From NCBI GenBank assembly GCA_963725065.1, contig CAVRXD010000023.1, positions 116,525 through 180,524 on the forward strand: a DNA stretch of 64,000 nucleotides. The letters run 5' to 3'. Made by a program: the position numbers and the translations under genes. The notes beneath the pieces are model-generated. The model saw only the letters and a program-made list of their open reading frames with translations. It did no database searches and was not told where the DNA came from. Of the stretch, positions 50,134-59,580 are shown piece after piece; the stretch's first letter is position 1, and every line of letters begins with the position of its first letter. Source of the stretch: VAZQ01 sp963725065 (lineage in GTDB: Bacteria > Pseudomonadota > Alphaproteobacteria > Rhizobiales > Xanthobacteraceae).

Positions 50134-51528
50134 GAAGATCATCGGGTCGCCGCTCGAAATCCGCATCGCCCGTCGCAGATTCTCTTCCATCAGCGGGCCC
50201 AGCACGAAGCCGAGGATCATCGGCGCCGGCTCGCATTCGAGCCGCGTGAAGACGTAGCCGAGCACGCCGAAAAACGCCGCCAGCAGCACGGCCGCGGAGC
50301 TGTTGCTCACGGTGTAGACGCCGATGCCGCAGAACAACAGGATCGCGAGATAGAGAAAACGGTACGGCACCTTCAGGAGCTGGACCCAGATGCCGATGAG
50401 CGGCAGGTTGATGATCACCAGCATCAGGTTGCCGAGCCACATGCTCGCGATCATGCCCCAGAACATGCCGGGCCGCTCCGTCATGATCTGCGGACCGGGC
50501 TGGATGCCGTGGATGGTGAGCGCGCCGATCATCAGCGCCATCACCGCGTTGCCCGGAATCCCCAAGGTGAGCATGGGGATGAACGATGTCTGCGCCCCGG
50601 CATTGTTGGCGGATTCCGGTCCGGCCACGCCTTCCACCGCGCCGTGGCCGAACTGCGCGGGGTGCTTCGACGAACGTTTCTCCACGGCGTAAGCGGCGAA
50701 TGCGCTCAGCGTCGCGCCGCCGCCGGGAAGCACGCCCAGGACCGAACCGAGCGCGGTGCCGCGCAACGCCGCCGGCCAGGCGCGCTGAAAATCCTCGCGC
50801 GTCGGCCACAGCCGGGTGATCTTCTGCGTCACCAGCGCGCGGCTCTCCTGCGGCCGGGTCAGGTTCGTGATGATCTCGCCGATGCCGAAGATGCCGATGG
50901 CAAGGGTCGCGACGTCGATCCCGTCGGTCAGCTCGATAATGCCGAAGGTAAAGCGCGTCCCGCCGGTGTTGCCGTCGGTGCCGACCAGGCCGATCAACAA
51001 TCCCAGGATGATCATCGCAATCGCCTTGATCACCGAGCCGTGCGCCAGCACCACCGCGGCGATAAGGCCGAGCACCATCAGCGAGAAATATTCCGGCGCA
51101 CCGAACGACTGGCCGACGATGGCGAGCGGGGGCGCAAACGTGGCAATCAGCATCGTCGATACGCAACCCGCGAAGAACGAGGCCAGCGCCGCGACCGCCA
51201 GCGCGGCGCCGGCGCGTCCCTGCCGCGCCATCTGGTGACCGTCGATGCAGGTCACGACCGAAGAGGTCTCGCCCGGTAGATTGACCAGGATGGCGGTGGT
51301 CGAGCCGCCATACTGCGCGCCGTAGAAGATGCCGGCGAGCATGATCAGGCCCGAGGTGGGCTCGAGATGGAACGTCAGCGGCAGCAGCATCGCGATGGTC
51401 GCGATCGGCCCGATGCCCGGCAGAACGCCGATCAAGGTCCCGATCAGCGCGCCGGTCAGCGCGAAGAACAGGTTCGCCGGCGTCAGCGCCACCCCGAATC
51501 CGACGGCGAGGTTGTGGAGCAGCTCCAT
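50023..51528 (-). CDS. tctA: Tripartite tricarboxylate transporter large membrane subunit TctA
   Basis: The protein has 501 residues with about 11-12 membrane segments. Family motifs are LIGVLPGIGPIATIAMLLP near residue 40, GIFYGAQYGGSTTAILVNLPG, GVLPGGGATLSAFAAYAVEK and GPESANNAGAQTSFIPMLTLG. It carries out secondary carboxylate transport with TctB and a Bug-type binding protein. Its start directly abuts the tctB stop (TAGATG). Its 3' end overlaps the tail of truncated cysG on the other strand. It appears full length. Confidence 0.93.
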   Translation of the reverse strand: MELLHNLAVGFGVALTPANLFFALTGALIGTLIGVLPGIGPIATIAMLLPLTFHLEPTSGLIMLAGIFYGAQYGGSTTAILVNLPGETSSVVTCIDGHQMARQGRAGAALAVAALASFFAGCVSTMLIATFAPPLAIVGQSFGAPEYFSLMVLGLIAAVVLAHGSVIKAIAMIILGLLIGLVGTDGNTGGTRFTFGIIELTDGIDVATLAIGIFGIGEIITNLTRPQESRALVTQKITRLWPTREDFQRAWPAALRGTALGSVLGVLPGGGATLSAFAAYAVEKRSSKHPAQFGHGAVEGVAGPESANNAGAQTSFIPMLTLGIPGNAVMALMIGALTIHGIQPGPQIMTERPGMFWGMIASMWLGNLMLVIINLPLIGIWVQLLKVPYRFLYLAILLFCGIGVYTVSNSSAAVLLAAFFGVLGYVFTRLECEPAPMILGFVLGPLMEENLRRAMRISSGDPMIFLERPISLGLLIAALALCVLVALPAIRSKREEAFQEN

Positions 51529-52029
51529 CTACCACTCCGGCCAGACCGGGATCGTCAGTCCCAGCCCGAGAATGAAGATGCCCCAGGAGAGAGCGATCAA
51601 CACCAGCGCCGCCACGATGGTCTCGATCGGCCGCAACTCGCGCGCTGCCACCGCGCCGACGCCGATCAGCAGCAGGATCGAGAGCACGAGCCCGAGGTGC
51701 TCGATGCTGAGCCCGAAAATCACCAGGCTTGCGGTGACGAAGATGACCGGCCGCCATGCCGACATGTCGGCGGACGAAAGCGGCCGCTCGGTCTGCGCCG
51801 CGCGCAGGCCCTGGACCAGAACGATCGTCCCGAGGCCGAGCAGGATCCAGCACAGCAGCCGCGGAACATAGCCGGTGCCCATGCGCAAGGCGGTGCCGAT
51901 GGGATAGTCGCGCGAGAGCCACAGGCCCAACAGCGCGACGCCGACGAAGAGCAGCCCAGCCAGCACGTCCCGGCGCGCAAGCAGATGCCAGTACGTGTGC
52001 GGAACCTGTCCTTGGCCTCCGATTGACAT
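51529..52029 (-). CDS. tctB: Tripartite tricarboxylate transporter small membrane subunit TctB
   Basis: The protein has 166 residues with four hydrophobic segments (DVLAGLLFVGVALLGLWL, YVPRLLCWILLGLGTIVL, PVIFVTASLVIFGLSIEHLG, WGIFILGLGLTIPVWPEW), the layout of TctB. ATG 52029 gives the usual length; an ATG at 52074 adds 15 residues and cannot be excluded because neither has a strong Shine-Dalgarno site. It is followed without a gap by tctA and preceded by a CocE gene 120 bases upstream in transcription order. Confidence 0.86.
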   Translation of the reverse strand: MSIGGQGQVPHTYWHLLARRDVLAGLLFVGVALLGLWLSRDYPIGTALRMGTGYVPRLLCWILLGLGTIVLVQGLRAAQTERPLSSADMSAWRPVIFVTASLVIFGLSIEHLGLVLSILLLIGVGAVAARELRPIETIVAALVLIALSWGIFILGLGLTIPVWPEW

Positions 52030-52149
52030 GACCGTCGCACCAGCCGCGGTCGTCCTGCCCGCGGATGCGGGCATCCAGCCTAATGGCTACTGGATGATCC
52101 GCCTGCGCGGACGATGACGCCGAGACAAATGGTTGCCCTCCCCGTCACG

Positions 52150-53832
52150 CTACGCCGCCGGAATGATCGGCAGCAGAAGATACGATTGCTTGTCGCCGCC
52201 GGCATGGATCGTATTGGTCCCGGCGTTGTAGTCGGCATGGTAGTGCATGTAGGAGGCACTGCCGACGCCATCGCGCGGCTGGACATCGAGCCGGATGCGG
52301 TGGCCCTTCTTGAACACCATGGAGGTCGGCCAGATCTCGACCTGCACCTCGACGATTTCGCCGGGTGTCAGATAGAGCCGCCTGACGTGACGATGATACG
52401 GGCGATAGGGCAGCGAGAGCTCCGGGTCGAGCTCGCGATGCGACACCCGTAGCCAGCCTTTCGCCACCGGCACGGGCGTGCCCTGCTGGCCGGTCTCCAG
52501 CACGTCCTTGCCGTCCGCGTCGATATTGCGCAGCGTGAGGAAGAGGTCCATGTCCTCGGTCGAGCTCGAGACCCACAACACCGCGGCGACCGGTCCGGTG
52601 ACTTCGATATCGTGCGCGAGCGGCGGCGTCTCGAGCGCGACCCCCATGCCGGGCGGGATGCCACCGCCCATCACCTGCGAGGATGCGGCCGAGGTCGATC
52701 CCATCGAGCCCAGACTCGTCGCCGGATAGGTGCGCGAGGCCGGCGCCGCCGGATTGGCGGCAACGAGGCCGGCCGCATTGGCGGCGGCGCCCTCCGCGGG
52801 CGCCGACAGATCGAAATAGAATTTCGTCCATTGGGTGCGGGCGAGCGGCCACTCGTGCTCGTGCCGCCATTCGATCTCGTCACGGCCCTTGCGGATCGCC
52901 AGCTTCACCGGCGGCTCGTCCATGACGCCGTTGTCGATGCCCTTGAGCCAGTAATCGAAGAAGCGCAGCTGATCGCGGCGCCCCTCGTCGGTATAGAACG
53001 GGTGGACGTGCGTGCCGGCGTGAATGCGAAGCTTCTTGTGCGGGGTTGCCGCACGCATGAAAGCTTCGGTGTTGCCGCGCAGATGCAAGCCCATGCCCGA
53101 CCAGTTGCCGACGCTGAACATCGGCACGGTGATCTTGTCCCATTGCGCCTGCGCGCCGCGGAACGCGCCGCTGTCGAGACTGTTGCTGAGCCAGAAATGC
53201 AGCGTATTGGTCTGCCAGGCGTTCGGGTGATGCCGCGACGCCCGACCCACCACGTGATGCATCAGGTGCGCGACGTACCAGTTGGGCATGAACAGGCTGA
53301 GCAGGCCGCCGTGGAACAGCGCGTCGCGGTAGAGATCGGCGAAACCCTCCCACGGGATGATCGCCTGCAACGACGGCGGCTGCTGGTTGGCGGCAAACCA
53401 CTGGTTGATGGCGAAGTAGGAGATGCCGGAGAGTCCGACCTTGCCCGAGCACCAGGGTTGCGCCGCCGCCCATTCGATCGCGTCGTAGAAATCAATCAAC
53501 TCCGCGAGCGACCATGGCTCGCACTGCCCGGGAGATTTGCCGCTGCCGCGGCCGTCGACCCGCACCGCGGCGTAGCCCTTCGGCACCCACCATTCCGGAT
53601 TGACGGTCTCCCAGTTCATCAGCGGGTTCGGCTTTTCCTCCAGGCTGTCCGGCGGAACCCACAGCTTGTCCTTCTGGTACGGACCCAGGTTCAGGATGGC
53701 GGGAAACCTGCCGGCATCGTCCGGCCGGAAGACGTCGGCTTTCAGCCGGGCGCCGTCGCGCATCGGCACGTCGACATCCTTCTCGACCACGATGCCGTAG
53801 ACCGGCACGGTGGGAGCCGGCTCCATTTTCAT
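52150..53832 (-). CDS. CocE/NonD family hydrolase, second copy
   Basis: The protein has 560 residues. It starts with a short hydrophobic segment, MRDGARLKADVFRP and RVDGRGSGKSPG, then the elbow LSGISYFAINQW (Ser138), where the last elbow residue is Ala instead of the Gly of the 9263 paralogue. HVHPFYTDEGRRDQLRFFDY carries the probable catalytic His. A Gly/Ala-rich insertion (about 365-410, including VMGGGIPPGMG) lies before the jelly-roll domain. It lies 34 bases downstream of a Bug gene and upstream of tctB in one operon, so it likely cleaves an ester or amide of the transported compound. There is no signal peptide. Confidence 0.87.
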   Translation of the reverse strand: MKMEPAPTVPVYGIVVEKDVDVPMRDGARLKADVFRPDDAGRFPAILNLGPYQKDKLWVPPDSLEEKPNPLMNWETVNPEWWVPKGYAAVRVDGRGSGKSPGQCEPWSLAELIDFYDAIEWAAAQPWCSGKVGLSGISYFAINQWFAANQQPPSLQAIIPWEGFADLYRDALFHGGLLSLFMPNWYVAHLMHHVVGRASRHHPNAWQTNTLHFWLSNSLDSGAFRGAQAQWDKITVPMFSVGNWSGMGLHLRGNTEAFMRAATPHKKLRIHAGTHVHPFYTDEGRRDQLRFFDYWLKGIDNGVMDEPPVKLAIRKGRDEIEWRHEHEWPLARTQWTKFYFDLSAPAEGAAANAAGLVAANPAAPASRTYPATSLGSMGSTSAASSQVMGGGIPPGMGVALETPPLAHDIEVTGPVAAVLWVSSSTEDMDLFLTLRNIDADGKDVLETGQQGTPVPVAKGWLRVSHRELDPELSLPYRPYHRHVRRLYLTPGEIVEVQVEIWPTSMVFKKGHRIRLDVQPRDGVGSASYMHYHADYNAGTNTIHAGGDKQSYLLLPIIPAA

Positions 53833-53866
53833 TGCTGCTGCCTCCCCGCTTTGCCCCTATTGCCGC

Positions 53867-54850
53867 TCAGTTATCCGGCAGCTCGACCTTCACCTGATCG
53901 GTGACCTTCTTCCAGTACGCCATTTCGGACCGGTTGAAGGCTTGCGCATCCTCCAGCGAGCTGTTGGGAACGGCCTTGATCATCTGCTTCTTGAAGGCGG
54001 TCTGCACCGGCTCCGATTCCAGCGACTGCACGGCGGCCTTGCGCACGGTTTCCAGCACGTCGCGCGGGGTCGCGGCGGGCGCGTACAGCGCCGACCACAG
54101 TCCCTTGCTGTTGACGTAGCCGAGCTCGGCCAGGGTCGGCACGTCGGCATAGTCGGGAACGCGCTGCTCGGACATGATCGCCAGCGCCCGCACCTGCCCG
54201 CCCTTGATCACGCCGGTCGAGCTGGCGGCATTGACCAGCGCGACCTGGGCGTCGCCGGTGACGAGATCGTTGGTGATGGCGGCGCCGCCCCCCTTGTTCG
54301 GCAGATGAACGAGCTCGATCCCCGCCCATTGCGCGAAGGCCTCGGTGTCATAGTGATTGTTGCTGCCGATGCCGACGCTGGCATAACGCACCTTGCCCGG
54401 GTTCGCCTTCGCATAGGCGATGAACTCGGCGTAGGTCTTCGGTCCGAAGTCCTTGGTGGTGACGGCGAGCACGAGCGGAACCTCGCTCAGCCGGGTGACC
54501 AGGGTGACGTCCTTCTCGTAGTCGATCTTGAACTTCTTCTTGTAGATGATGGGCGCCAGCGCGTTGGTTCCGGGATTCCCGATCTGCAGCGTGTAACCGT
54601 CGGGCCGCGACCGCGCCATGTCCTCGATGGCAAGAATGCCGAAGGCGCCGGGCTTGTTCTCGATCACCACCGGCTGAGCGAGAACCTGGCGCATGTGCTC
54701 GCCGACGATGCGCATCACGATGTCGGTGGCGCTGCCCGGCCCGAACGGCACCACGACCTTGACCGGCTTGCTCGGAAACTTGTCCTGGGCCTGCGCCCCG
54801 AACGCCGTCACCGCAAGGCAAAGCACCAGGACTGATCCGAACCGACGCAT
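53867..54850 (-). CDS. Bug/TctC family substrate-binding protein
   Basis: The protein has 327 residues. A signal peptide (MRRFGSVLVLCLAVTAFGAQA) leads into DKFPSKPVKVVVPFGPGSATD, the Bug signature. VVIENKPGAFGILAIEDMAR, PDGYTLQIGNPGTNA and VHLPNKGGGAAITNDLVTGD follow. It binds a carboxylated ligand in the periplasm. It lies in the operon with tctBA, so it is a natural partner of that transporter. A paralogue is encoded 138 bases upstream; the matching parts show tandem duplication with divergence. Confidence 0.91.
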   Translation of the reverse strand: MRRFGSVLVLCLAVTAFGAQAQDKFPSKPVKVVVPFGPGSATDIVMRIVGEHMRQVLAQPVVIENKPGAFGILAIEDMARSRPDGYTLQIGNPGTNALAPIIYKKKFKIDYEKDVTLVTRLSEVPLVLAVTTKDFGPKTYAEFIAYAKANPGKVRYASVGIGSNNHYDTEAFAQWAGIELVHLPNKGGGAAITNDLVTGDAQVALVNAASSTGVIKGGQVRALAIMSEQRVPDYADVPTLAELGYVNSKGLWSALYAPAATPRDVLETVRKAAVQSLESEPVQTAFKKQMIKAVPNSSLEDAQAFNRSEMAYWKKVTDQVKVELPDN

Positions 54851-54988
54851 GGGAATGTCCTTCCTGTTTCTCGGCGGCGTTCGCCCGCGTCATCGCCGGG
54901 CTTGCGACGCTGACGTGAACGTGCGCATGCCCGACTTTCGCTGTGCTCCAAGCATTGTCCAGGGACCGCACGAGCGGCCGAGGCGAGG

Positions 54989-55975
54989 CTATTCCGCGGC
55001 TTCGACCTTCACCTGCGAGGTGATGTCCTTCCAGGTCTTGATCTCGTCGGCGAGCCAGGCCTTGGCATCGTCGAGCGACTTGTTCGGCACGATATTGAAA
55101 TTCTGCTTCTTGAAGGCGTCGACCACCGGCGGCGCGTCCAGCGCCTGGACCGAGGCCTTGAAGATCGTCTCCAGGACCTCTTTCGGCGTGCCGGCCGGCG
55201 CGAACAGTCCCTGCCAGGCGATCGTGCCGACGCCGGGATAGCCGATCTCCTGCATCGTCGGCACGTCGGGAAATTCGGGCAGGCGCTGATGGTTGACCAG
55301 CGCCAGCGGCCGCAGCTTGCCGGCTTTGATCTGGGCCGCGGTCGAAGCGACATTGAGGAACGAGGCCTGGGTGTCGCCGGTGATCATGTCGTTGATCACG
55401 CCGGATGCGCCGTTCTTGTTGTGGATGGCGATCATGTCGAGGTCGCCCGCCTTCTTGGCGAAGAAGGCCATGTCGTAGTGCGGATAGCTGCCGGCGCCGA
55501 CGGTGCCGTAGCGCAGCTTGCCGGGATTCTTCTTGGCGTACTCGATCAGCTCGGGAACGGTCTTGACGTTGAAATTGTTGGTCGTCACGACCAGGAACTC
55601 GGGAATGTCGACGAGGCGGGAGATCGCGACCACGTTCTTGTCGTAGTTCGGCACCTTGGCCGGCGTGAGCACGGGCGTGATCGTATTGGTGGTCACGTTG
55701 CCGATCATCAGCGTGTAGCCATCCGGCTTTGAATTGACCATTTCATTGATGGCGACGATGCCGTTGGCACCGGGCTTGTTCTCGACCACGAACGACTGCC
55801 CCGTGATCTGCTTCAGCTGCTCGCCGAGAATGCGGGCCACGATGTCGGTCGCGCCGCCGGGGGCGTAAGGCACGACGATCTTCACCGGCTTCGACGGATA
55901 TTTGTCCTGCGCCGAAGCGGTGACGGTGCCGAACGCCAGGCACAGCAGCGCCAAACCAAGACCGAGCCGTCTCAT
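54989..55975 (-). CDS. Bug/TctC family substrate-binding protein
   Basis: The protein has 328 residues from ATG 55975, which has GGGAGGA upstream; the ORF extends to 56245, but that part shows no family similarity. The signal peptide (MRRLGLGLALLCLAFGTVTASA) is followed by DKYPSKPVKIVVPYAPGGATD, VVENKPGANGIVAINEMV, PDGYTLMIGNVTTNTITPVL and GTVGAGSYPHYDM. It is clearly related to the next gene in the same operon. Two different Bug proteins with one TctAB may widen the range of ligands. Confidence 0.91.
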   Translation of the reverse strand: MRRLGLGLALLCLAFGTVTASAQDKYPSKPVKIVVPYAPGGATDIVARILGEQLKQITGQSFVVENKPGANGIVAINEMVNSKPDGYTLMIGNVTTNTITPVLTPAKVPNYDKNVVAISRLVDIPEFLVVTTNNFNVKTVPELIEYAKKNPGKLRYGTVGAGSYPHYDMAFFAKKAGDLDMIAIHNKNGASGVINDMITGDTQASFLNVASTAAQIKAGKLRPLALVNHQRLPEFPDVPTMQEIGYPGVGTIAWQGLFAPAGTPKEVLETIFKASVQALDAPPVVDAFKKQNFNIVPNKSLDDAKAWLADEIKTWKDITSQVKVEAAE

Positions 55976-56147
55976 CACGTCCTCCCTCTGAATTCGTTTT
56001 TTTATCGCCGCTCCACCGGAAGGTGGGCGGCTTCCCATTGATTGTAGCCCATGCCCGGCCGCCGAAACAGGCAAACGCCCGCGCGATCTTGTCGCCCTTT
56101 TCCTGTCTTTGCCTGCCGCTGCCGGCCTATTCCCGCCTATCAGCGGT

Positions 56148-56546
56148 TCAGGCGGCCTTGATGCCGTGCAGACTGTGCGAGGCGTCCTTGCAGGTGAAGA
56201 ACACGACATCGCCATCCGGCGTGGCCTTGCCGGAATGCACCGCATTGGAGGGGACGTAGACCACCGAGCCGGGCTTGGCCTCGATCTCCTTGTCGCCGAT
56301 CTTCGCCCGGAACGTGCCCTGCAGGATATAGATCCACTGCTCGTTCGGGTGCGAATGCGGTTCCGCGCCGGTACCGGCGGGCATGCGCATCAGGCCGACG
56401 ATCATGCGATCGCCTTCGACGCAGGCGCCGTTGGCGGTCGAATAGTCGGGGCCGCCGAGGATGTGGTTCACCTTGGCGAGATCGAACAGGTATTCACCGT
56501 CGCCCGCGCGCGTGGCGCCCGGTGTCCTGGCTGCTTCTTGCGACAT
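56148..56546 (-). CDS. Cupin domain-containing protein
   Basis: The protein has 132 residues from ATG 56546, preceded by GGAGGAGG; the longer ORF to 56933 is antisense-like and starts inside the next gene. One cupin domain has AEPHSHPNEQWIYILQGTFR, motif 1 with two His, a Gln and no Glu in the usual place, and VYVPSNAVHSGKATP, motif 2 with the third His. It binds a metal or a small ligand. It lies 37 bases after the amidohydrolase and upstream of the two Bug genes. It could be a small dioxygenase, isomerase or decarboxylase of the same pathway; sequence alone does not decide. Confidence 0.84.
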   Translation of the reverse strand: MSQEAARTPGATRAGDGEYLFDLAKVNHILGGPDYSTANGACVEGDRMIVGLMRMPAGTGAEPHSHPNEQWIYILQGTFRAKIGDKEIEAKPGSVVYVPSNAVHSGKATPDGDVVFFTCKDASHSLHGIKAA

Positions 56547-56583
56547 CGTTTCCTCCTCCGTCGTACACATTATTCTCCGCGCG

Positions 56584-57621
56584 TCAGGCGGACGCCCGCG
56601 CCGTTGTCTTGCTTCCCGCCGCGCCCAGCAGCGCCTTGGCCCGCCCGCCCAGGATGGATGCCTGGTCGCCGGCTGGTATGGGCAGGCCGCGGACCTGGAG
56701 CACGCCGTCCGGCATGCCCATGTCGAAGGGATAGTCGCTGCCGAGCAGGACGCGATCGACACCCGCATTGCCGACCAGAAATTCCAGCACGTCCTTCGAG
56801 TGCACGATGGTATCGAAGTAGAACCGTCCGAGCGACTCCGTCGGCGGCTTGGGCAGCTTGTTCTTCGGCTCCTTGCGCACGTGCCAGCCGTGCAGGAAGC
56901 GCCCGGCCTGATAGGGCACGAAGCCGCCGCCATGGGAGAGGCAGATCTTCAGCGTCGGGTGGCGCTCGAGCACGCCGCTGAACACCAGGCACGCGGCGGC
57001 GATGGTGGTATCGAGCGGATTGCCGATCAGATTGTTGAGGTAATACGACGACAGCCGGTCGACCCCCGCCACGTTGATGGGGTGGAGCAGGATGAAGGCG
57101 TCGAGCTCCGCGGCCGTGGCCCAGACCGGCTCGAGCTCGGGATCGTCGAGGTTCTTGCCGGCCACGTTCGAGCCGATCTGCGCGCCGCGCAGTCCGAGCT
57201 TGCTCACGGCGTGGCGAAGCTCATCAGCCGCCAGCTTGGGCGCCTGCATGGGCAGCGTGCCGATGGCGAGGAAGCGGTCAGGGCGAGCCTTGACCAGCTT
57301 GGCCAGCTGCTCGTTCTGGATCCGGGCGAACGCCGCCGCCAGCGCCGGCGGCTGCGCATAGACGAAGGTCTGCGGGCAGACCGACAGCACCTGCACGTCC
57401 ACCTTGGACGCGGCCATGTCCTGCAGGCGGCGTTCCAGGTCCCAGCCGCCGCGCGGGAAATGCCGGTACACGCTTCCGGCGACGTCAAGCGTGCCGAATT
57501 GATCGTCGATGTCGGAAAGCTTCGGCGCCACTTTCGGCGCCTCGCTGTGCAACAGCCGGATCGTCTCTTCGGTCAGGATGTGAGCGTGAACGTCGATGGT
57601 TTGTGTTGTTTGTGCGACCAT
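56584..57621 (-). CDS. Amidohydrolase family protein (ACMSD-like)
   Basis: The protein has 345 residues. The HxH motif is IDVHAHILTEET, a metal-ligand histidine lies in ILLHPINVAG, another His in CLSHGGGFVPYQAGR, and the Asp motif is LLGSDYPFDMGMPDG. This is the layout of ACMS decarboxylase and related PF04909 enzymes, and it is clearly similar to the product at 18826. It is the first gene of the minus-strand block that continues with cupin, two Bug proteins, CocE and TctBA, so it probably decarboxylates or hydrolyses the transported acid. The upstream region carries short tandem repeats (57664-57743). Confidence 0.87.
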   Translation of the reverse strand: MVAQTTQTIDVHAHILTEETIRLLHSEAPKVAPKLSDIDDQFGTLDVAGSVYRHFPRGGWDLERRLQDMAASKVDVQVLSVCPQTFVYAQPPALAAAFARIQNEQLAKLVKARPDRFLAIGTLPMQAPKLAADELRHAVSKLGLRGAQIGSNVAGKNLDDPELEPVWATAAELDAFILLHPINVAGVDRLSSYYLNNLIGNPLDTTIAAACLVFSGVLERHPTLKICLSHGGGFVPYQAGRFLHGWHVRKEPKNKLPKPPTESLGRFYFDTIVHSKDVLEFLVGNAGVDRVLLGSDYPFDMGMPDGVLQVRGLPIPAGDQASILGGRAKALLGAAGSKTTARASA

Positions 57622-57663
57622 GGGTCCATTTGCTCATGATGTTGGAAGCGCCCGGCGAGGCCC

Positions 57664-57691
57664 GAAGGGTAGTGCATGAAGGGTAGTGCAT
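57664..57691. repeat. Two perfect tandem copies of a 14-mer
   Basis: GAAGGGTAGTGCAT occurs at 57664-57677 and again directly at 57678-57691. It lies in the leader between the divergent amidohydrolase and UbiD genes, 8 bases before a second tandem array. Confidence 0.9.
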
Positions 57692-57698
57692 CTGGCGC

Positions 57699-57743
57699 GA
57701 CGGATCGAGTGGCCACGGATCGAGTGGCCACGGATCGAGTGAC
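57699..57743. repeat. Three tandem copies of a 15-mer
   Basis: The unit CACGGATCGAGTGGC occurs at 57699 (first base G), 57714 and 57729 (one change near the end), with a decayed trace further on (GCGGATCGATCG near 57753). It lies 67 bases upstream of the UbiD start, in a divergent promoter region, so copy number could change spacing or operator number. Confidence 0.88.
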
Positions 57744-57809
57744 CGATGGCGCAGCGGATCGATCGTGATAGGCTCGGCGCAAACACGTCGGATGGAACCC
57801 GGAGCCCAA

Positions 57810-59484
57810 ATGCTCGATCAGCCTGCCGCCTCGCACCGCCCTCGACTGCACGACGGTCCGCGTCTGGATTTTCAGGATCATTTGGCCGATCTTGAGGCGA
57901 AGGGTCTGCTCGTTCGCATCGACCGCGCCATCAACAAGGACACCGAGCTGCATCCGTTGGTGCGCTGGCAATTCCTGGGCGGCGTGCCCGAGGACAAGCG
58001 CCGCGCGTTCCTGTTCACGCATGTGACCGACGCCAAGGGCCGCCGCTACGATATTCCGGTCGTGGTCGGCGCGCTCGCGGCCTCGCCCGAAATCTATGCC
58101 ATCGGCATGGGGCAGCCGGTCGACGCCATCGGCGAAGCCTGGATGCGGGCCATTGCCGATCCCATTGCGCCGGTTGCCGTCAGCGCGCCGCGTTGCCAGG
58201 AGGTCGTGCTCAGCGGTGACGACCTCAAGGCGCCGGGCGGCTTGGCCAGCCTGCCGGTGCCGATCTCGACGCCCGGCTTCGATTCCGCGCCCTATCTGAC
58301 CGCCACGCTCTGCGTCACCCGCGATCCCGATACCGGCATCCAGAACATGGGCACGTATCGGGCTGCCCTGAAAGCGTCGGACCGGCTGGTCGTGCGCATG
58401 GTGGCGCGCGAGGCGAGCGGGGCCGGCGGCTATCTGCATTGGCTCAAATACCGCGAGCGGCGCGAGCCGATGCCGATCGCGATCGTGATCGGCTGCGCGC
58501 CCGTGGTCATGTTCACCGGGTCCGCAGAAGCTTGCCGTCGACCTCGACGAGCTTGGCGTCGCCGGCGCGCTCGCCGGCGCGCCGATCGAAATGGCGAAGG
58601 CGGTGACCGTCGACCTCGACGTGCCGGCCTCCGCCGAGATCGTGATCGAAGGGCTGATCGACCCGGAGAAGCTCGAGCCCGAGGCGCCGTTCGGCGAGAG
58701 CAACGGCTACGTCGCGCTCGAGGCCTACAACATGCCGATGCGGGTGACCGCGATCACCCACAAGCGCGCGCCGGTGTTCGCCTCCATCATCAGCCAGGTG
58801 ACGCCGAGCGAATCCAGCGTCATCAAGAAGGTGGCCTACGAGCCGCTGTTCCTGAGCCACCTGCGCGAGCGGCTCGGCATCAAGGGCGTGCGGCGCGTGG
58901 TGATGCACGAGCGCCTGACCAATCTGCGGCCGGTCATCTTCGTGCAGCTGGCGGACGGAACGCCGCGCAGCGAGGTCTGGCGCGCGCTCCACGGCGCCGC
59001 CACCCTGCAGTCCAACTGCGGCAAGATCGTCATCGCGGTGAGCGAGGACATCGATCCCGCCAGCATGGATGCGGTGCTGTGGTCGCTGGCCTATCGCACC
59101 AACCCGATCGAGGACGTGCACCTGGTGCCGCACCGCGGCGGCGTGCAAGGCGCGCAATACGGGCCCAAGACCGCCGACTCCGGCATGCTGGTCGATGCCA
59201 CGCGCAAATATCCGATGGCGCCGCTCGCCCTGCCGACGCGCGAATACATGGAGCACGCGCGCGCGCTGTGGGAAGAGCTCGACCTCTACCCGCTCAATGT
59301 GCAGTCGCCCTGGCACGGCTACGGCCTGGGCGACTGGACCGACCGCTGGGAGACCTTCGCGCGCCGCGCCGCCGCCGGCGACTGGGAGCTGACCGGAAGC
59401 GAGACGCTTGCCCGCCAGCGCGGCGGACTGACGCCCGAGACCCCCGCCCGTTTCGACGAGCGGCCGAAGAAATCGCAGCCGTAG
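57810..59484 (+). pseudogene. UbiD family decarboxylase, frameshifted
   Basis: It starts at ATG 57810 with GGAG shortly upstream. Up to about 58520 the frame shows UbiD sequence (RLDFQDHLADLEAKGLLVRI, DIPVVVGALAASPEIYAIGM, TYRAALKASDRLVVRMV). The next frame continues PQKLAVDLDELGVAGALAGA, PEAPFGESNGYVALEAY, TSESSVI-type and CGKIVIAVSEDIDPASMDAVLW, ending at 59484. One extra T at 58521 (GGGTCCG) accounts for it. The restored length is about 557 residues. UbiD enzymes use prenylated FMN, made by UbiX, to decarboxylate aromatic or unsaturated acids; no ubiX is in the window. It is followed after 96 bases by a CMD-family gene. Confidence 0.8.
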
Positions 59485-59580
59485 CGCGTCGTCCCCAACA
59501 GCTCGGGTTGGCCTGGCGTGTGAGCCTGCGATCATCGGCAACATCATCTCATCCGGACACAACAGAAGGCACCTGCGGCC

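Noticed and set aside
55976..56245. N-terminal extension of the Bug gene at 54989
   Set aside because: GGGAGGA and a normal signal peptide fix the start at 55975.
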